From positions 1 to 64,000 of the forward strand of contig QBVD01000059.1 of NCBI GenBank assembly GCA_003058525.1: a stretch of DNA of 64,000 nt, in the 5' to 3' direction. The position numbers and the translations under genes are program-made. Of the stretch, positions 29,001 through 38,351 are shown one piece after another; the stretch's first letter is position 1, and each line of letters opens with the position of its first letter. The notes below the pieces were generated by a model. That model was given only the letters and a program-made list of their open reading frames with translations. It was not told where the DNA came from and did no database searches. This DNA is from a gamma proteobacterium symbiont of Ctena orbiculata (lineage in GTDB: Bacteria > Pseudomonadota > Gammaproteobacteria > Chromatiales > Chromatiaceae).

Positions 29001-29954
29001 CAATTCTTTCCGATATAATGCGGTTTTTCTGTTAACCATGAAGGAAAGACTACGATTCCATATAAACAAGATTAATAGCAAAGATAATAAAATAGTTGAT
29101 TCCTTCCAGTGTTCGTAGATATCGAATACATGTTTAAATCGAACCGACATCCAGCGGCTATAGATTCTAGAATGAACATCTTTTGATATGGAAGTTAATG
29201 CTTTATCTAGAATACGCTGAAATATGGGCCAGTCGTCACGTACAGCCATTGACTGATTGTTCGCATAAGGGGTATCACCCGCCATTCGTACATTAGTTAA
29301 ACGGTATTTTCCCAGATAATAATTCGCGGTAACTATATTGCCGATAAATACATCAACATCACCTCTGGAAACATGTATCAACCCTTCCTTCGGAGATTTT
29401 ACAGGAATCAACATGAGTCCTGGATAGTCGCTCGAAATCCAGTCCTGGATAGCATAGTTTTGTACAACCGCAACGCGCTTACCGTCCAAATTATCTAAAT
29501 TGCCGACGTACGAAATATCGTCACGCGCAAATATATGGATCGGCATAGAAATATACGAATCAGTAAAGAGAAAATATTTCTCCCTGAGAGGTGTCCGAGA
29601 AACGGAGGCAAACATATCTGCTTGTCTGGTTTTAACGGCGTCGAATGCTTCCTGCCACGAGAGGCCTTTAACAATTGAAAACTGAATATTTAACAGATCC
29701 TCCAGGCGATTCAAATAGTCAATAGATATTCCCTGATAGTGCCCGTCATCATCCTGAAATTCAACCGGTGCCCAACCCGGATCTAACGCCACACGGATGA
29801 CAGGATTTTCGACAAGCCATTCTTCTTCCGCGGCTGTTAATGGGATTTTGGAAGAATTAGCCTGGGAGTTAGCGGAAAGCTGAGCCTCTGCCTGAACAAT
29901 ATAAGGCATAATAAACGAAACGATTGAAACGATTACTTTCAGGCAAAGAAACAT
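26100..29954 (-). CDS. Sensor protein with SBP, PAS, GAF, GGDEF, EAL and CZB-like domains
   Basis: A 1284-residue membrane protein for cyclic di-GMP turnover. Order: signal peptide (1-24), periplasmic solute-binding domain of the SBP_bac_3 type (about 40-275), one membrane helix (about 284-303), two PAS domains (about 325-445 and 450-565), GAF (about 580-720), GGDEF (about 730-890), EAL (about 910-1165), and a C-terminal helical CZB-like region (about 1170-1284). The GGDEF site is intact (RLGGDEF near 806-812) and an inhibitory RxxD site lies five residues before it (RMDD). EAL residues are present (EALVRW, DDFGTGYSS, AEGVES). The CZB region keeps two histidines (KHNQLH), but the usual first His and the Cys before FGxWY are missing. 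It probably reads a periplasmic amino acid-like ligand. A monocistronic, AT-rich gene. Confidence 0.9.
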   Translation of the reverse strand: MFLCLKVIVSIVSFIMPYIVQAEAQLSANSQANSSKIPLTAAEEEWLVENPVIRVALDPGWAPVEFQDDDGHYQGISIDYLNRLEDLLNIQFSIVKGLSWQEAFDAVKTRQADMFASVSRTPLREKYFLFTDSYISMPIHIFARDDISYVGNLDNLDGKRVAVVQNYAIQDWISSDYPGLMLIPVKSPKEGLIHVSRGDVDVFIGNIVTANYYLGKYRLTNVRMAGDTPYANNQSMAVRDDWPIFQRILDKALTSISKDVHSRIYSRWMSVRFKHVFDIYEHWKESTILLSLLLILFIWNRSLSFMVNRKTALYRKELILRKENEAQFKALSETGFEAILISENGVCINVNSSALEIFGYTFEEVVGRSTIEWFTEEYHDSFKVNAHSGSEEPYKVLAKRKDGSVFESLIRSKSIKLMERLVQVTALLDLSELRRTEKALFESSLRYKSVLETTKDGFWVTNNQGVLIEVNEAYCRLSGYDKNDLIGMSVSELDAFDSEEDVAYRLKRVIQLGNELHESYHRRKDGAIWPVEVSISYALVQGGEFFAFIRDIHDRKRSEIISDLRQQLSELVYLGNREKLLRTALDAAEALTGSEIGFFHFVEEDQETISMQTWSTRTFLEKCFAEDNGLHYPVSEAGVWVDCIRQRRPVLYNNYNLLLHKKGLPDGHVPLLRIITVPLLRDEKIVGVIGVGNKAVDYNAQDILIISQVADMAYDFVEREQNEKKIEFMAYHDILTGLPNRELLSDRLRQSIALTRRSGKLLAVCYLDMDGFKPVNDRHGHKVGDDLLIDIAVRLQDELRMDDTLARLGGDEFVILLNNLVTIDECELVIQRILEKINQPYVIDDHRIHVSTSIGVTIFPFDDQDSDALIRHADQAMYVAKAAGKNIYSLYKHIQNKKADSRRQKLSDFELALKNRQLVLHFQPRIQLGSGEAVGVEALVRWQHPEQGLLQPGHFLPAIEGTPQEIVLDEWVIRTALDQHMAWREQGLLLPVSVNISPRIVHQQSFVDFLESLLSEYPSDVASNLEMEVLETSAIGDTTKVTTVMNACSRMGVSFSLDDFGTGYSSLTYFHHLPINILKIDRIFVSQMLVDARDMDIVEGILQMADTLGRPVVAEGVESAELGLMLWQLGCRYAQGFAIAKPMASEDVAEWISVWESDNFSHDFQSVAKEFTNLYDVNVSIYSIRLWLKRFAEYLYGRLTIDCLELDEEQSQFGHWYKGIGHVRYGKKSNYSNIRPKHNQLHKLAQEIITASEGESKEQAISRLSELNEVGNEIIFMLRQLAKQ

Positions 29955-30542
29955 AGGATAAAATCTCCAACAACCTAAAAGTCATAACATTCAGTAATCA
30001 GAACGATATGAGTCTTAAAAAAATAGATAGAGTAAGAATTCTTGCAAAGATTGTTTCAATAAAAACGGGATGACGAGATTATGCGGATTATAGATTCCAT
30101 TCACACGCTTATGACAAGCATGTCAATGCCATGATACAAAATTTTACATATGGCAAGAAACATCCTGATTTGTCATTTTGAGTAAAAACGAAAATCCCGC
30201 AATACACCTCGATTTAAAAAAAATAAGTAAAAGTATTATAGGGTAGATATTCCAAGGTGTTAACCTCATTTAAATTACGGATTATTGAGTTAGTAGATGT
30301 AGCGACATTATGCTCAAAAGAGGTATGAGTAATATTGTAAACACATACATAGACATTAATCATTGGCGGCAATTAAACAATGCAAATCTGCACTCGGAAG
30401 TAAACGGGATTTTATATTAGATTGTAAATAATTTAGCCTGCATGTTTCACCCGTTTTTCAATTTAGTCACTCAGGCAGCCAAGTTTACAAGGGATAAGAG
30501 CGTAGTGAATACAGTGTCTGTTTTGACCTGGTTTCCTGCCTT
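29955..30542. other. Long AT-rich intergenic region
   Basis: This 588-base stretch lies upstream of the sensor gene and contains its promoter region. I see no gene, repeat or clear hairpin. The part from about 30440 may be the decayed tail of the neighbouring insertion element. Confidence 0.5.
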
Positions 30543-31202
30543 TCAGGCACCCCCCTTACCTCCATTGTTGATCAACATACCGGGGCAGCACAAAGTCGGG
30601 CCACTACCTGGAAAAAGTACACCTGATGGGTGTAGGCACCAGATCTCCACCATCAGTACACAGGCCGGATTGGAGAGTAGCAGACGAGACGGATTGGCCT
30701 ACCAGTGATACACACTGGTGCGATCGTCAAACAGTCCCAGTTGTTGCTCCTTGTTGCGATTCTCCATGTCACACCTGGCACGATCGCCTTCGTTGTAGAG
30801 ATGCTGATTGTCGCCGGCGAGGTTGCTGACAATGAAGTGTAGAGTCCGTCCCTTGCCAGTTAACTCCGCCAATTCCTCAACCCACTACACGGGCCCTCGA
30901 ATACACCGCAGCAAGGCGTCATTCTTAGCGATGCCCACGATATAATCCACATGGTAGCGCTAACACCGGCTGAGCTTGGGGTGACGGCAAAAGCCACTAT
31001 CGCCCCGAAAAATGATGCGTATTTAAGGCCAAGCCCGGCGCATGTGAGGATCTCTTGGTTCGGAGATGGCATCGTCAACAGCCTTGAGTAAACCAAGTCG
31101 CGTATCGATCTGGCGCAGCAGCAAGACGCCCCCGTCTGAGGTGATATCGCCACCAGAAAACTCGGCTTGAACTCTGCGGCGTTTCAGGACTGGAAAATCA
31201 AA
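30543..31202 (-). pseudogene. IS1380-family transposase remnant, internally deleted
   Basis: Read on the minus strand in one frame, this region gives segments typical of IS1380 transposases: an N-terminal GGDITSDGGVLLLRQID, then IRIIFRGDSGFCRH and VDYIVGIAKN, and a late DMENRNKEQQLGLF. Four in-frame stops interrupt it (at 31025, 30962, 30887 and 30701). The segment ending EPRDPH runs straight into RRAWP, although family members have well over a hundred residues between them, including the first catalytic aspartate. A second shortening follows the KN motif. The element is dead. Its frame ends at a stop at 30545-30543; the true ends of the insertion are not recognisable. Confidence 0.8.
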
Positions 31203-31483
31203 GGCAGTCTGGGTACAAGTTTGTCACAGGCAAAACCTTGTTCGAATCCAACTCAAGCAGCTGAATATTATCTAAGTATCGGAGTGTTGCCTTTTAAAAT
31301 GCTTGAATTATTCGGGTTAACATCATGACTGCAGTATGGATCACTGTCTGCTCAACGTCGATATCAAACCTTTGAGTAGACACCTGAATGCCTTGTGTTC
31401 ACTTTTTTCCGGCTACAGGATAGTATTCATCACTTAGAGTTTATTAACCCTGACAAGAATCACTCACCAATCTGCATAAACCC

Positions 31484-31777
31484 AGGGCCTGTTGACACTC
31501 ATCCGTCTAGCCCTGTTGTGTCTGAAAAAGCACCAATCAAGGCGCGAGGAGAAACGTTTGGAAGATCCACATGAACGACGAGTAACGCCGAGTAGCGCTT
31601 TTTCAGGCATACCCCAAGGGCACTTCCTTCCGGGCATAACCCGCAGGGTTGGGCCCATTTTTCCGTCCAGCGGCGTTAGCACTCCCTCATGTAACCATAC
31701 TACACATCGCTCATGCTGCCTTGCTGGACGAAAAAATCGTCCCAGCAGGGCCGATCGGATGAGTGTCAACAGGCCCT
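31484..31777. repeat. Family 1 inverted-repeat (MITE-like) element, complete copy
   Basis: A 294-base non-coding element with imperfect terminal inverted repeats of about 34 bases. The left end is AGGGCCTGTTGACACTCATC and the right end is its complement, ending at 31777. Two internal inverted repeats lie at 31516-31534 with 31595-31611, and at 31658-31671 with 31723-31736. The relative at 1-246 has the same layout in the reverse orientation. No flanking target duplication is obvious. It abuts the IS1380 remnant and runs into the start of ppnN. Confidence 0.85.
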
Positions 31778-33157
31778 AGCCGCTTGAATACCACACCGCC
31801 TAGACTCAGCGCATCAGTTCGACCCGAAGGCAGCCTAGAGGTGCTGTCGCAGCTGGAGGTCAATGCCCTTCTCGACACCAGCGCACGCGGTCTCTACGGC
31901 CTGTTTCGCCGTTGTGCGCTGGCGGTGCTCAACTGCGGCAGTGAAACCGATAATGCCCGTGAGATTTTTGAGGCCTATCGCGATTTCGGCATTCATTTGA
32001 TGCAGACAAACAGGGGCATTCAACTGCGTCTGGAGAATGCTCCAGGCAGCGCTTTCGTCGACGGCAGGATGATTCGCGGTATTCAGGAACATCTATTCGC
32101 CGTACTGCGCGACATCATCTATGTCCACAATGAAATCCAATTCGATTCGGTCTACGATCTGACCGACTCAAGCCATATCACCTCTGCCGTTTTTCACATC
32201 CTGCGCAATGCACGGGTTTTACACACCGGCATGGACCCGAATCTGGTGGTCTGTTGGGGCGGACACTCAATCGGCAGAAGTGAATATGACTACACCAAGG
32301 AGGTAGGTTATCAATTGGGCCTGCGGGGGCTCAATGTCTGCACCGGTTGTGGACCGGGCGCCATGAAAGGTCCCATGAAAGGGGCAGCCATCGGGCATGC
32401 CAAGCAGCGTATCAGGAGCGGCCGCTATCTCGGTATTACTGAACCTGGAATCATCGCTTCCGAACCACCCAACCCGATCGTCAACGACCTGGTTATCATG
32501 CCCGACATTGAAAAGCGACTGGAAGCATTCGTACGCGTCGGACACGGTATCGTTATCTTTCCCGGCGGAGCCGGTACCATGGAAGAGTTACTCTATCTGC
32601 TGGGCATCCTCATGCATCCGCACAACAGCGACCATGTCTTTCCCCTGATATTGACCGGTCCCACTGAGAGCGAAGACTACTTTACGGAGATGGATCGGTT
32701 TATCCGTGCAACATTGGGTTCTGAGGCACAGAGATTCTACTCCGTCATCATTGACGACCCTGCGGCTGTGGCAAGTACATTAGGCAGTGCCATGGATCAT
32801 GTCAGAGCCTACCGTTATGAGGGTAACGACGCCTTCTATTTCAACTGGCGACTGTATATAGAAACAGCCCTGCAACAACCCTTTTCACCCACACATAAAG
32901 CGATGTCTGAACTTGATTTGACTGCCGGTCAGGATGGACATGAAATGGCTGCCAATCTACGGCGTGCATTTTCCGGTATCGTTGCCGGGAATGTGAAGGA
33001 GGATGGGATACGGGCCGTTGAGACGCATGGCCCCTTTATCATCCATGGAGACGAGGAAATCGTCGCCGCCATGGATCGGCTGTTGATCGCTTTTGCCGAA
33101 CAGAACAGAATGAAACTGCAGGGGGACTACTCACCCTGTTATGAACTGAAATCATAA
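31763..33157 (+). CDS. ppnN: Pyrimidine/purine nucleotide 5'-monophosphate nucleosidase PpnN
   Basis: A protein of up to 464 residues closely resembling E. coli PpnN (YgdH), which splits nucleotide monophosphates to base and ribose 5-phosphate and is regulated by (p)ppGpp. LOG-family motifs are present: CWGGHSIGR, CTGCGPGAMKGPMKGAA, and FPGGAGTMEELLYLLGIL. The N-terminal regulatory part (EVLSQLEVNALLDTSARGLYGLFR) and the C-terminal AFSGIVAGNVKEDGIRAVE match the family. The frame opens with a GTG at 31763 inside the terminal repeat of the family 1 element; a TTG at 31784 is the alternative. The natural start seems to have been displaced by the element, so the true start and expression are uncertain. 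Confidence 0.93.
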   Translation: MSTGPSRLNTTPPRLSASVRPEGSLEVLSQLEVNALLDTSARGLYGLFRRCALAVLNCGSETDNAREIFEAYRDFGIHLMQTNRGIQLRLENAPGSAFVDGRMIRGIQEHLFAVLRDIIYVHNEIQFDSVYDLTDSSHITSAVFHILRNARVLHTGMDPNLVVCWGGHSIGRSEYDYTKEVGYQLGLRGLNVCTGCGPGAMKGPMKGAAIGHAKQRIRSGRYLGITEPGIIASEPPNPIVNDLVIMPDIEKRLEAFVRVGHGIVIFPGGAGTMEELLYLLGILMHPHNSDHVFPLILTGPTESEDYFTEMDRFIRATLGSEAQRFYSVIIDDPAAVASTLGSAMDHVRAYRYEGNDAFYFNWRLYIETALQQPFSPTHKAMSELDLTAGQDGHEMAANLRRAFSGIVAGNVKEDGIRAVETHGPFIIHGDEEIVAAMDRLLIAFAEQNRMKLQGDYSPCYELKS

Positions 33158-33270
33158 ACACCCGCTCACCTGTGGCCATCAATAACACGGCACCCTTAAT
33201 CGCCCCTGTTCAATATAGTCGGATAGTGATGCTTTTTTGCCAGCCCTGAAATTGGCCTGTTTGGGCCTGG

Positions 33271-34329
33271 TCACTCATCCTCTTCCTCGACTTCCAGCCC
33301 CATCCTGTTTGCACGCTTTTTCCATAGCCGTCTGGCCAGCTTTCGCATATCGTCTATACGATCACCCTCATCGACGATTTCGATTCCGAGAATGGTTTCG
33401 AGGATATCCTCCAGGGTCAGTATCCCCACCATGCTGCCGTATTGATCCACTACCAGCATAATATGGCCGCGTTTTTCGATAAACAGCTCGAAGGCAACCT
33501 GCAGCGAGCTTGTATCCGGCAGTGCCGGTATATCTCGGCGATATACATCCAAGCTTTTCTCAGAATTCCCCCTGGCGTGCGAAAGCAGTAGATCGCTGCG
33601 TAATACGAAGCCGGTAACATGGTCGCGATCCCCACTGTAGACCGGTATACGTGAAAAACGGCTGCTATTGTGCTTCTCGAAATACTCCTGGACCTGGAGC
33701 GTCTCATCCAGAGAAAACACCACCGTGCGGGGTGTCATGACATCGGTAACGAGGGTTTCCTTGAGCAGAAAGAGATTTTTCAGTATCAACGATTCATGCA
33801 GGTCGAGTTTTCCCTCTTCCACACCGGCTTTCGCCATGGCGGTAAACTCCTCTTTACGGAAATGACCGTGGGAGTGTTTGCGGGAAAGTAACCGTGTCAA
33901 TAACGCCGACATCACAACAAAGGGATAGAGCACCCAGATCAGGAACCTGAGCGTATAGGCTGTGGCTGGAGCGAGTTGACGCCAGTAATTGGCTCCCAGT
34001 GTCTTGGGAATGATCTCTGAAAATACCAGTATCATGAACGTGAGCACGGCTGAGGCAACACCCACATAGCCACTGCCGAATACTACCGCCGCCTGGGCTC
34101 CGGCTCCTGCAGCGCCGATGGTATGCGCAGTGGTATTTAAAGTGAGAATCGCTGCCAATGGATCATTTATATCCTTCTTCATCTCCCGCAGAATGGGCGC
34201 GGCCCGACTGCCTTGCTGGTCCAGGACTGAGATATAGGGATGGGTGATACTGAGAATAACAGCCTCTGCAATCGAGCAGAGAAACGAAAAGCCTAAGGCT
34301 ATGAGTACATAGACAATGAGTAACAGCAT
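33271..34329 (-). CDS. CNNM/DUF21 membrane protein with CBS pair
   Basis: A 352-residue protein of the CNNM/CorC family. The N-terminal DUF21 membrane domain covers about residues 1-160 with three or four helices (FSEIIPKTLGANYW is a family hallmark). A CBS pair covers about 195-320 (VTDVMTPRTVVFSLDE and VDQYGSMVGILTLEDILETILG). The C-terminal CorC_HlyC transporter-associated domain seen in many relatives is missing; the protein ends with a short basic then acidic tail. Relatives affect magnesium or cobalt export or membrane stress. The actual substrate is not known. Confidence 0.88.
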   Translation of the reverse strand: MLLLIVYVLIALGFSFLCSIAEAVILSITHPYISVLDQQGSRAAPILREMKKDINDPLAAILTLNTTAHTIGAAGAGAQAAVVFGSGYVGVASAVLTFMILVFSEIIPKTLGANYWRQLAPATAYTLRFLIWVLYPFVVMSALLTRLLSRKHSHGHFRKEEFTAMAKAGVEEGKLDLHESLILKNLFLLKETLVTDVMTPRTVVFSLDETLQVQEYFEKHNSSRFSRIPVYSGDRDHVTGFVLRSDLLLSHARGNSEKSLDVYRRDIPALPDTSSLQVAFELFIEKRGHIMLVVDQYGSMVGILTLEDILETILGIEIVDEGDRIDDMRKLARRLWKKRANRMGLEVEEEDE

Positions 34330-34421
34330 TGTTAAACCGTGAGTCAGCTTGTATCAAACATTGTTTATACAGATATTTTCGATTCTTTTCACTATCAGGT
34401 CCCGTTAACGCCGCGCTCTCT

Positions 34422-34916
34422 TCAAGCTGCTGGATCCGCCAGCACCACAATCCCATCCTCATCGGCATAGAGCCACTCACCGGATCTGAAATTGACACCG
34501 CTGAAGTTGACTTCGACGCCCGTCTCCCCCACTCCCTTCTTAACGCTCTTACGAGGGTTTGTGGCCAATGCCATCACCCCGAGCGACATCTCGCCAATCT
34601 CAGCGGCATCACGAATACATCCATTCACCAGGACACCTGCCCAGCCGTTGTCTACAGCCTTCTTTGCTAAGATATCACCCAGCATAGCGCAGCGCAGAGA
34701 CCCGCCACCATCAATCACCAGCACCCTGCCCTGCCCCGGTTGATCCAATTCTTCACGCACCATCGAGTTGTCTTCAAAACACTTCAGCGTCGCTATGGGG
34801 CCATGGAACATCCTACTACCTCCATAGTGACGAAAACCGGGATAACAAATCTGTAGCTTCTCTTCGTGGACATCGTACAGATCGGCTGTCTTCAAAATAC
34901 CAGCTGCCTGGTTCAT
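34422..34916 (-). CDS. rraA: RraA-family protein
   Basis: A 164-residue trimeric-type RraA protein. E. coli RraA binds RNase E and lowers its activity; other family members are metal-dependent 4-hydroxy-4-methyl-2-oxoglutarate or oxaloacetate aldolases/decarboxylases. Core motifs: TLKCFEDNS, GRVLVIDGGGSLRCAMLGD and GVLVNGCIRDAAEI. The Arg-Asp pair in GCIRD is the aldolase metal-site signature, and as I recall it is altered in E. coli RraA, so enzymatic activity is possible here. A strong GAGGAG ribosome site precedes the ATG. It follows the family 2 element at 34985 on its upstream side. Confidence 0.88.
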   Translation of the reverse strand: MNQAAGILKTADLYDVHEEKLQICYPGFRHYGGSRMFHGPIATLKCFEDNSMVREELDQPGQGRVLVIDGGGSLRCAMLGDILAKKAVDNGWAGVLVNGCIRDAAEIGEMSLGVMALATNPRKSVKKGVGETGVEVNFSGVNFRSGEWLYADEDGIVVLADPAA

Positions 34917-34984
34917 GATGCTCTCCTCACACTTCGTTTAGTCACTATTACCCAAATCATGGGAACACTAAAAAAAACAATACA

Positions 34985-35196
34985 GGCCGCAAATGAACGC
35001 CAATCACCGCGAATTAACGCGAAAGGTTTTATTAGTTTGCATGAAATGACTCACGAAATACTCATGCTTGCAGCCACGCCATGTACAACGATACGATCTC
35101 AATTCAACCTTACAAAGGGTCAGAAACCTTTCATCCTACATGTAATGACATATCCAATTCGCGTCTGTTTGCTGTAATTAGCATTCATTTGCGGCC
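34985..35196. repeat. Family 2 short inverted-repeat element (copy B)
   Basis: A 212-base element. The left end is GGCCGCAAATGAACGCCAAT and the right end, in reverse complement, reads GGCCGCAAATGAATGCTAAT. The termini match copy A at 20947-21163 while the interior is unrelated. The second base differs between copies but always agrees between the two ends of one copy (T in A, G in B). It is non-coding. Confidence 0.75.
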
Positions 35197-35204
35197 AATC
35201 TACT

Positions 35205-35224
35205 AGGGCCTGTCAACAGGCCCT
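35205..35224. repeat. Minimal palindrome made of both ends of family 1 element
   Basis: A perfect palindrome with stem AGGGCCTG, loop TCAA and the complementary CAGGCCCT. The left half matches the left end and the right half the right end of the family 1 element, as if the whole interior had been lost. It lies between family 2 copy B and the aceA terminator. Confidence 0.5.
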
Positions 35225-35240
35225 AAGCAGTCTACGTTAA

Positions 35241-35268
35241 TAAAAAAAAGCCGCGCCAGAAGCGCGGC
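35241..35268 (-). terminator. Rho-independent terminator of aceBA
   Basis: On the minus strand a stem GCCGCGC with a TTCTG loop and GCGCGGC is followed by a run of eight or nine T. It lies about 95 bases after the aceA stop and is a textbook intrinsic terminator. Confidence 0.9.
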
Positions 35269-35362
35269 CGAAGGGCAGAAAAAACGGTAATACACACGCA
35301 GCAGCACAGCCTCGGAGGGGTTTGAGTACTGATGCGAAATCAGCTGCGTGTGAAAAGTGAGC

Positions 35363-36685
35363 CTACATACCAGCTGCGCTGTCGAACTGCTCCTCTTCCG
35401 TGGATCCGGTCAATGCGGTAACTGATGACGCACCCCCCTGGATAACGGTGGTTACATCGTCAAAATATCCGGCGCCTACCTCTTGTTGATGTGAGACGAA
35501 GGTATAACCTTTATCACGTGCTGCAAATTCGGGTTCCTGAACCTTCTCAACATAGTGTTTCATGCCCTCACCACGGGCATATTCATAGGCGAGATCGAAC
35601 ATGTTGAACCACATGTTGTGAATACCGGCCAAGGTGATGAACTGATACTTGTAACCCATGCCTGATAGTTCATCCTGGAACTTGGCAATGGTCTTGTCGT
35701 CCAGATTCTTTTTCCAGTTGAACGACGGCGAACAGTTATATGCCAGCAGCTTGTTGGGATTTTCCGCCAATACGGCCTGTGCGAATTCACGGGCAAAGCC
35801 GAGGTCCGGCGTACCTGTCTCACACCACACCAGATCCGCATAAGGCGCATAGGCCACTCCACGTGAAATGGCCTGTTCCAAGCCGTTCTTGACACGGTAG
35901 AAACCCTCGTCAGTCCGCTCACCGGTGAGGAAGGGTTGATCATTGGCGTCCACATCGGAGGTCAACAGATTGGCTGCCTCGGAATCGGTACGCGCCAGTA
36001 CCAGAGTGGGCACGCCCATGACATCAGCCGCCAGACGGGCGGCAATCAGCTTTTGCACCGCTTCCTGGGTCGGCACCAGTACCTTGCCACCCATATGACC
36101 GCACTTTTTAACCGCCGCGAGTTGATCTTCGAAATGCACACCGGCCGCACCTGCGGCAATCATGTTCTTCATTAATTCGAAGGCGTTGAGCACACCGCCG
36201 AAGCCTGCCTCGGCATCGGCAACGATTGGCAGGAAGTAGTCGATGTAGCCTTCATCTTCCGGTCCGATATCCCGTGACCACTGAATCTCATCGGCGCGTT
36301 TGAAGGCACTATTGATACGGCGCACCATGGTGGGTACCGAATCGTAGGCGTAGAGGGATTGATCCGGATACATGGTCTCGGAGGTATTGCCGTCTGCCGC
36401 AACCTGCCAGCCGGAGAGATAGATCGCCTCGATGCCTGCCTTGGCCTGCTGCATGGCCTGCCCGCCGGTGATAGCGCCCATGCAGTTCACATATCCCTTC
36501 TTGGCATCGCCATGAACCAGTTTCCAGAGTTTTTCTGCGCCTTGCTTGGCGTAGGTGTGTTCGGGTTGTACCGAACCGCGAAGACGTACTACGTCTTCTG
36601 CGCTGTAACCGCGTTTCACATCGGTCCAGCGGGGATTTTCCGCCCAATCCTTTTGCAAGGCTTCGATCTGTTCTCTACGTGTCAT
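35363..36685 (-). CDS. aceA: Isocitrate lyase
   Basis: A 440-residue isocitrate lyase, the first glyoxylate-shunt enzyme (isocitrate to glyoxylate and succinate). The catalytic loop [17 protein letters not shown], the GWQVAADGN segment and the [10 protein letters not shown] stretch are all present, and the length is normal for the bacterial enzyme. I chose the ATG at 36685 (start [14 protein letters not shown]) because GGAG lies nine bases upstream and the family begins there. The frame extends to 36754, overlapping aceB, but those 23 extra residues have no family match. It is the second gene of an aceBA operon and is followed by a strong terminator. Confidence 0.95.
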   Translation of the reverse strand: MTRREQIEALQKDWAENPRWTDVKRGYSAEDVVRLRGSVQPEHTYAKQGAEKLWKLVHGDAKKGYVNCMGAITGGQAMQQAKAGIEAIYLSGWQVAADGNTSETMYPDQSLYAYDSVPTMVRRINSAFKRADEIQWSRDIGPEDEGYIDYFLPIVADAEAGFGGVLNAFELMKNMIAAGAAGVHFEDQLAAVKKCGHMGGKVLVPTQEAVQKLIAARLAADVMGVPTLVLARTDSEAANLLTSDVDANDQPFLTGERTDEGFYRVKNGLEQAISRGVAYAPYADLVWCETGTPDLGFAREFAQAVLAENPNKLLAYNCSPSFNWKKNLDDKTIAKFQDELSGMGYKYQFITLAGIHNMWFNMFDLAYEYARGEGMKHYVEKVQEPEFAARDKGYTFVSHQQEVGAGYFDDVTTVIQGGASSVTALTGSTEEEQFDSAAGM

Positions 36686-36737
36686 CTGTCGTTTCTCCAG
36701 TGGTATATTTGGTTCAGTTTTTTGCTTTCGCCCCAAC

Positions 36738-38351
36738 TCAGTCGAGTTGCTCATAGGCAGGCAGAGTTAGAAACTCCTCGAATTCATCAGCCGCGACGAT
36801 TTGCCGCAACAGGGTTGCCGCCAGTTCGTATTGGCCAGCTTCATAAGCCAGTTCACCCGTTTCTTTCCGAATCAGCTCCAGCTCGTCGCTGACCGCATGG
36901 TCGAAAAGCTGATAGGTGACATCCCGGCCATCATCGAGCACCCCGTTGGGATAGCGAATCCATTGCCAGATCTGCGAGCGGGCAATCTCCGCGGTTGCCG
37001 CATCCTCCATCAGATGGTGAATCGGCACGGCGCCACGCCCACCCAACCAGGCGGCCATGTAGCGCAGCGCGGCACTGATATTGTTGCGCAATCCCGCTTC
37101 TGTTATTTCACCTTCCGGCACCTGTAACAGGTCACTGCCGGCGACAACCAAACCATCATCCATATGGTCGAGTTGATTGGGACCGGGCATATGTTTATCG
37201 AAAACTTCCATCGCTATCGGCACCAATCCGGGATGGGCAACCCATGTGCCGTCATGGCCATCCCCTGCTTCACGTTCCTTATCCAGGCGAACCTTCTGTT
37301 TGGCTTCAGCATCCGCCACCGCATCGTCACGGATCGGAATCTGCGCCGCCATGCCTCCCATGGCGTGGGCGCCTCGGCGATGACAGGTATTGATCAATAG
37401 CTTTGAATAGGTTCGCAGAAAGGGAACGGACATGGTGACCTGGCTGCGATCGGGCAGCACGCATTCGGGATGCGCGTGAAAACGCTTGATGAAGCTGAAG
37501 ATGTAGTCCCAACGTCCGCAGTTGAGACCGCAGATATAGTCACGCAGCTCGTAGAGGATTTCATCCATCTCGAAGACAGCCGTGATGGTCTCGATCAACA
37601 CGGTACAGCGGATCGTCCCAAGCTCCAGATCCAATTGCCTTTCCGACCACATGAAGATGTCCCGCCACAGTTGGGCCTCCATGTGGTTTTCCATTTTCGG
37701 CAGATAAAAATAGGGCCCGGTACCCCGATCAAGCAGGGCTTTTGCGTTATGAAACAGGTAGAGACCGAAATCAAACAAAGCTGCGGAGAGACGACGCCCG
37801 TCCACCAGTACATGTTTCTCTTCCAGGTGCCATCCCCTGGGGCGAACGATCAGCGTCGCCAACTCATCTTTGAGGCTGTAGGCTTTGCCTTCCGGACTGG
37901 TGTAGGACAGGGTTCGATTGACTGCCTCCCTCAGGTTGATTTGACCCTCGACAGTGGCTTCCCAGGTCGGCGAGTGTGCGTCTTCCAAATCCGCCATGAA
38001 ACATTTGGCGCCTGAGTTCAATGCATTTATCAGCATTTTGCGATCAACCGGGCCGGTAATCTCCACCCGCCGGTCCTGAAGATCCGCCGGTGCCGGCCGA
38101 ACCTTCCACTCCGACTGCCTTATGTCGCTGGTTTGCTCTGGAAAATCGGGTAGCTCACCACCATTCAGGCGTACCTGCCTCTCCTCCCTGAGCTGCAGCA
38201 GTTCTCGCCGCCTGCCGCCGAAATGGCGTTCAAGCTCAGCAACGAAATGCAGGGCTTCCGATGTGAGGACAGTTTCGAATCCCGTACCCATGGGACCGGT
38301 TACTCTTACCTCATGTGGCTGCTGCCTGAGACCCGTCGGCGTGCTGGACAT
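36738..38351 (-). CDS. aceB: Malate synthase A
   Basis: A 537-residue malate synthase of the A type, which condenses glyoxylate with acetyl-CoA to malate. Family landmarks: [62 protein letters not shown], and [18 protein letters not shown] chose the ATG at 38351 ([11 protein letters not shown]), preceded by GAGGAG ten bases upstream; the frame extends to 38384. It lies 52 bases upstream of aceA and is probably co-transcribed with it from a promoter in the AT-rich gap shared with the divergent aceK. Confidence 0.95.
   Translation of the reverse strand: MSSTPTGLRQQPHEVRVTGPMGTGFETVLTSEALHFVAELERHFGGRRRELLQLREERQVRLNGGELPDFPEQTSDIRQSEWKVRPAPADLQDRRVEITGPVDRKMLINALNSGAKCFMADLEDAHSPTWEATVEGQINLREAVNRTLSYTSPEGKAYSLKDELATLIVRPRGWHLEEKHVLVDGRRLSAALFDFGLYLFHNAKALLDRGTGPYFYLPKMENHMEAQLWRDIFMWSERQLDLELGTIRCTVLIETITAVFEMDEILYELRDYICGLNCGRWDYIFSFIKRFHAHPECVLPDRSQVTMSVPFLRTYSKLLINTCHRRGAHAMGGMAAQIPIRDDAVADAEAKQKVRLDKEREAGDGHDGTWVAHPGLVPIAMEVFDKHMPGPNQLDHMDDGLVVAGSDLLQVPEGEITEAGLRNNISAALRYMAAWLGGRGAVPIHHLMEDAATAEIARSQIWQWIRYPNGVLDDGRDVTYQLFDHAVSDELELIRKETGELAYEAGQYELAATLLRQIVAADEFEEFLTLPAYEQLD

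Noticed and set aside
31230..31260. GTTCGAATCC, a tRNA T-loop-like sequence
   Set aside because: No acceptor, D or anticodon stems can be drawn in the preceding 70 bases; it lies just upstream of the IS1380 remnant.
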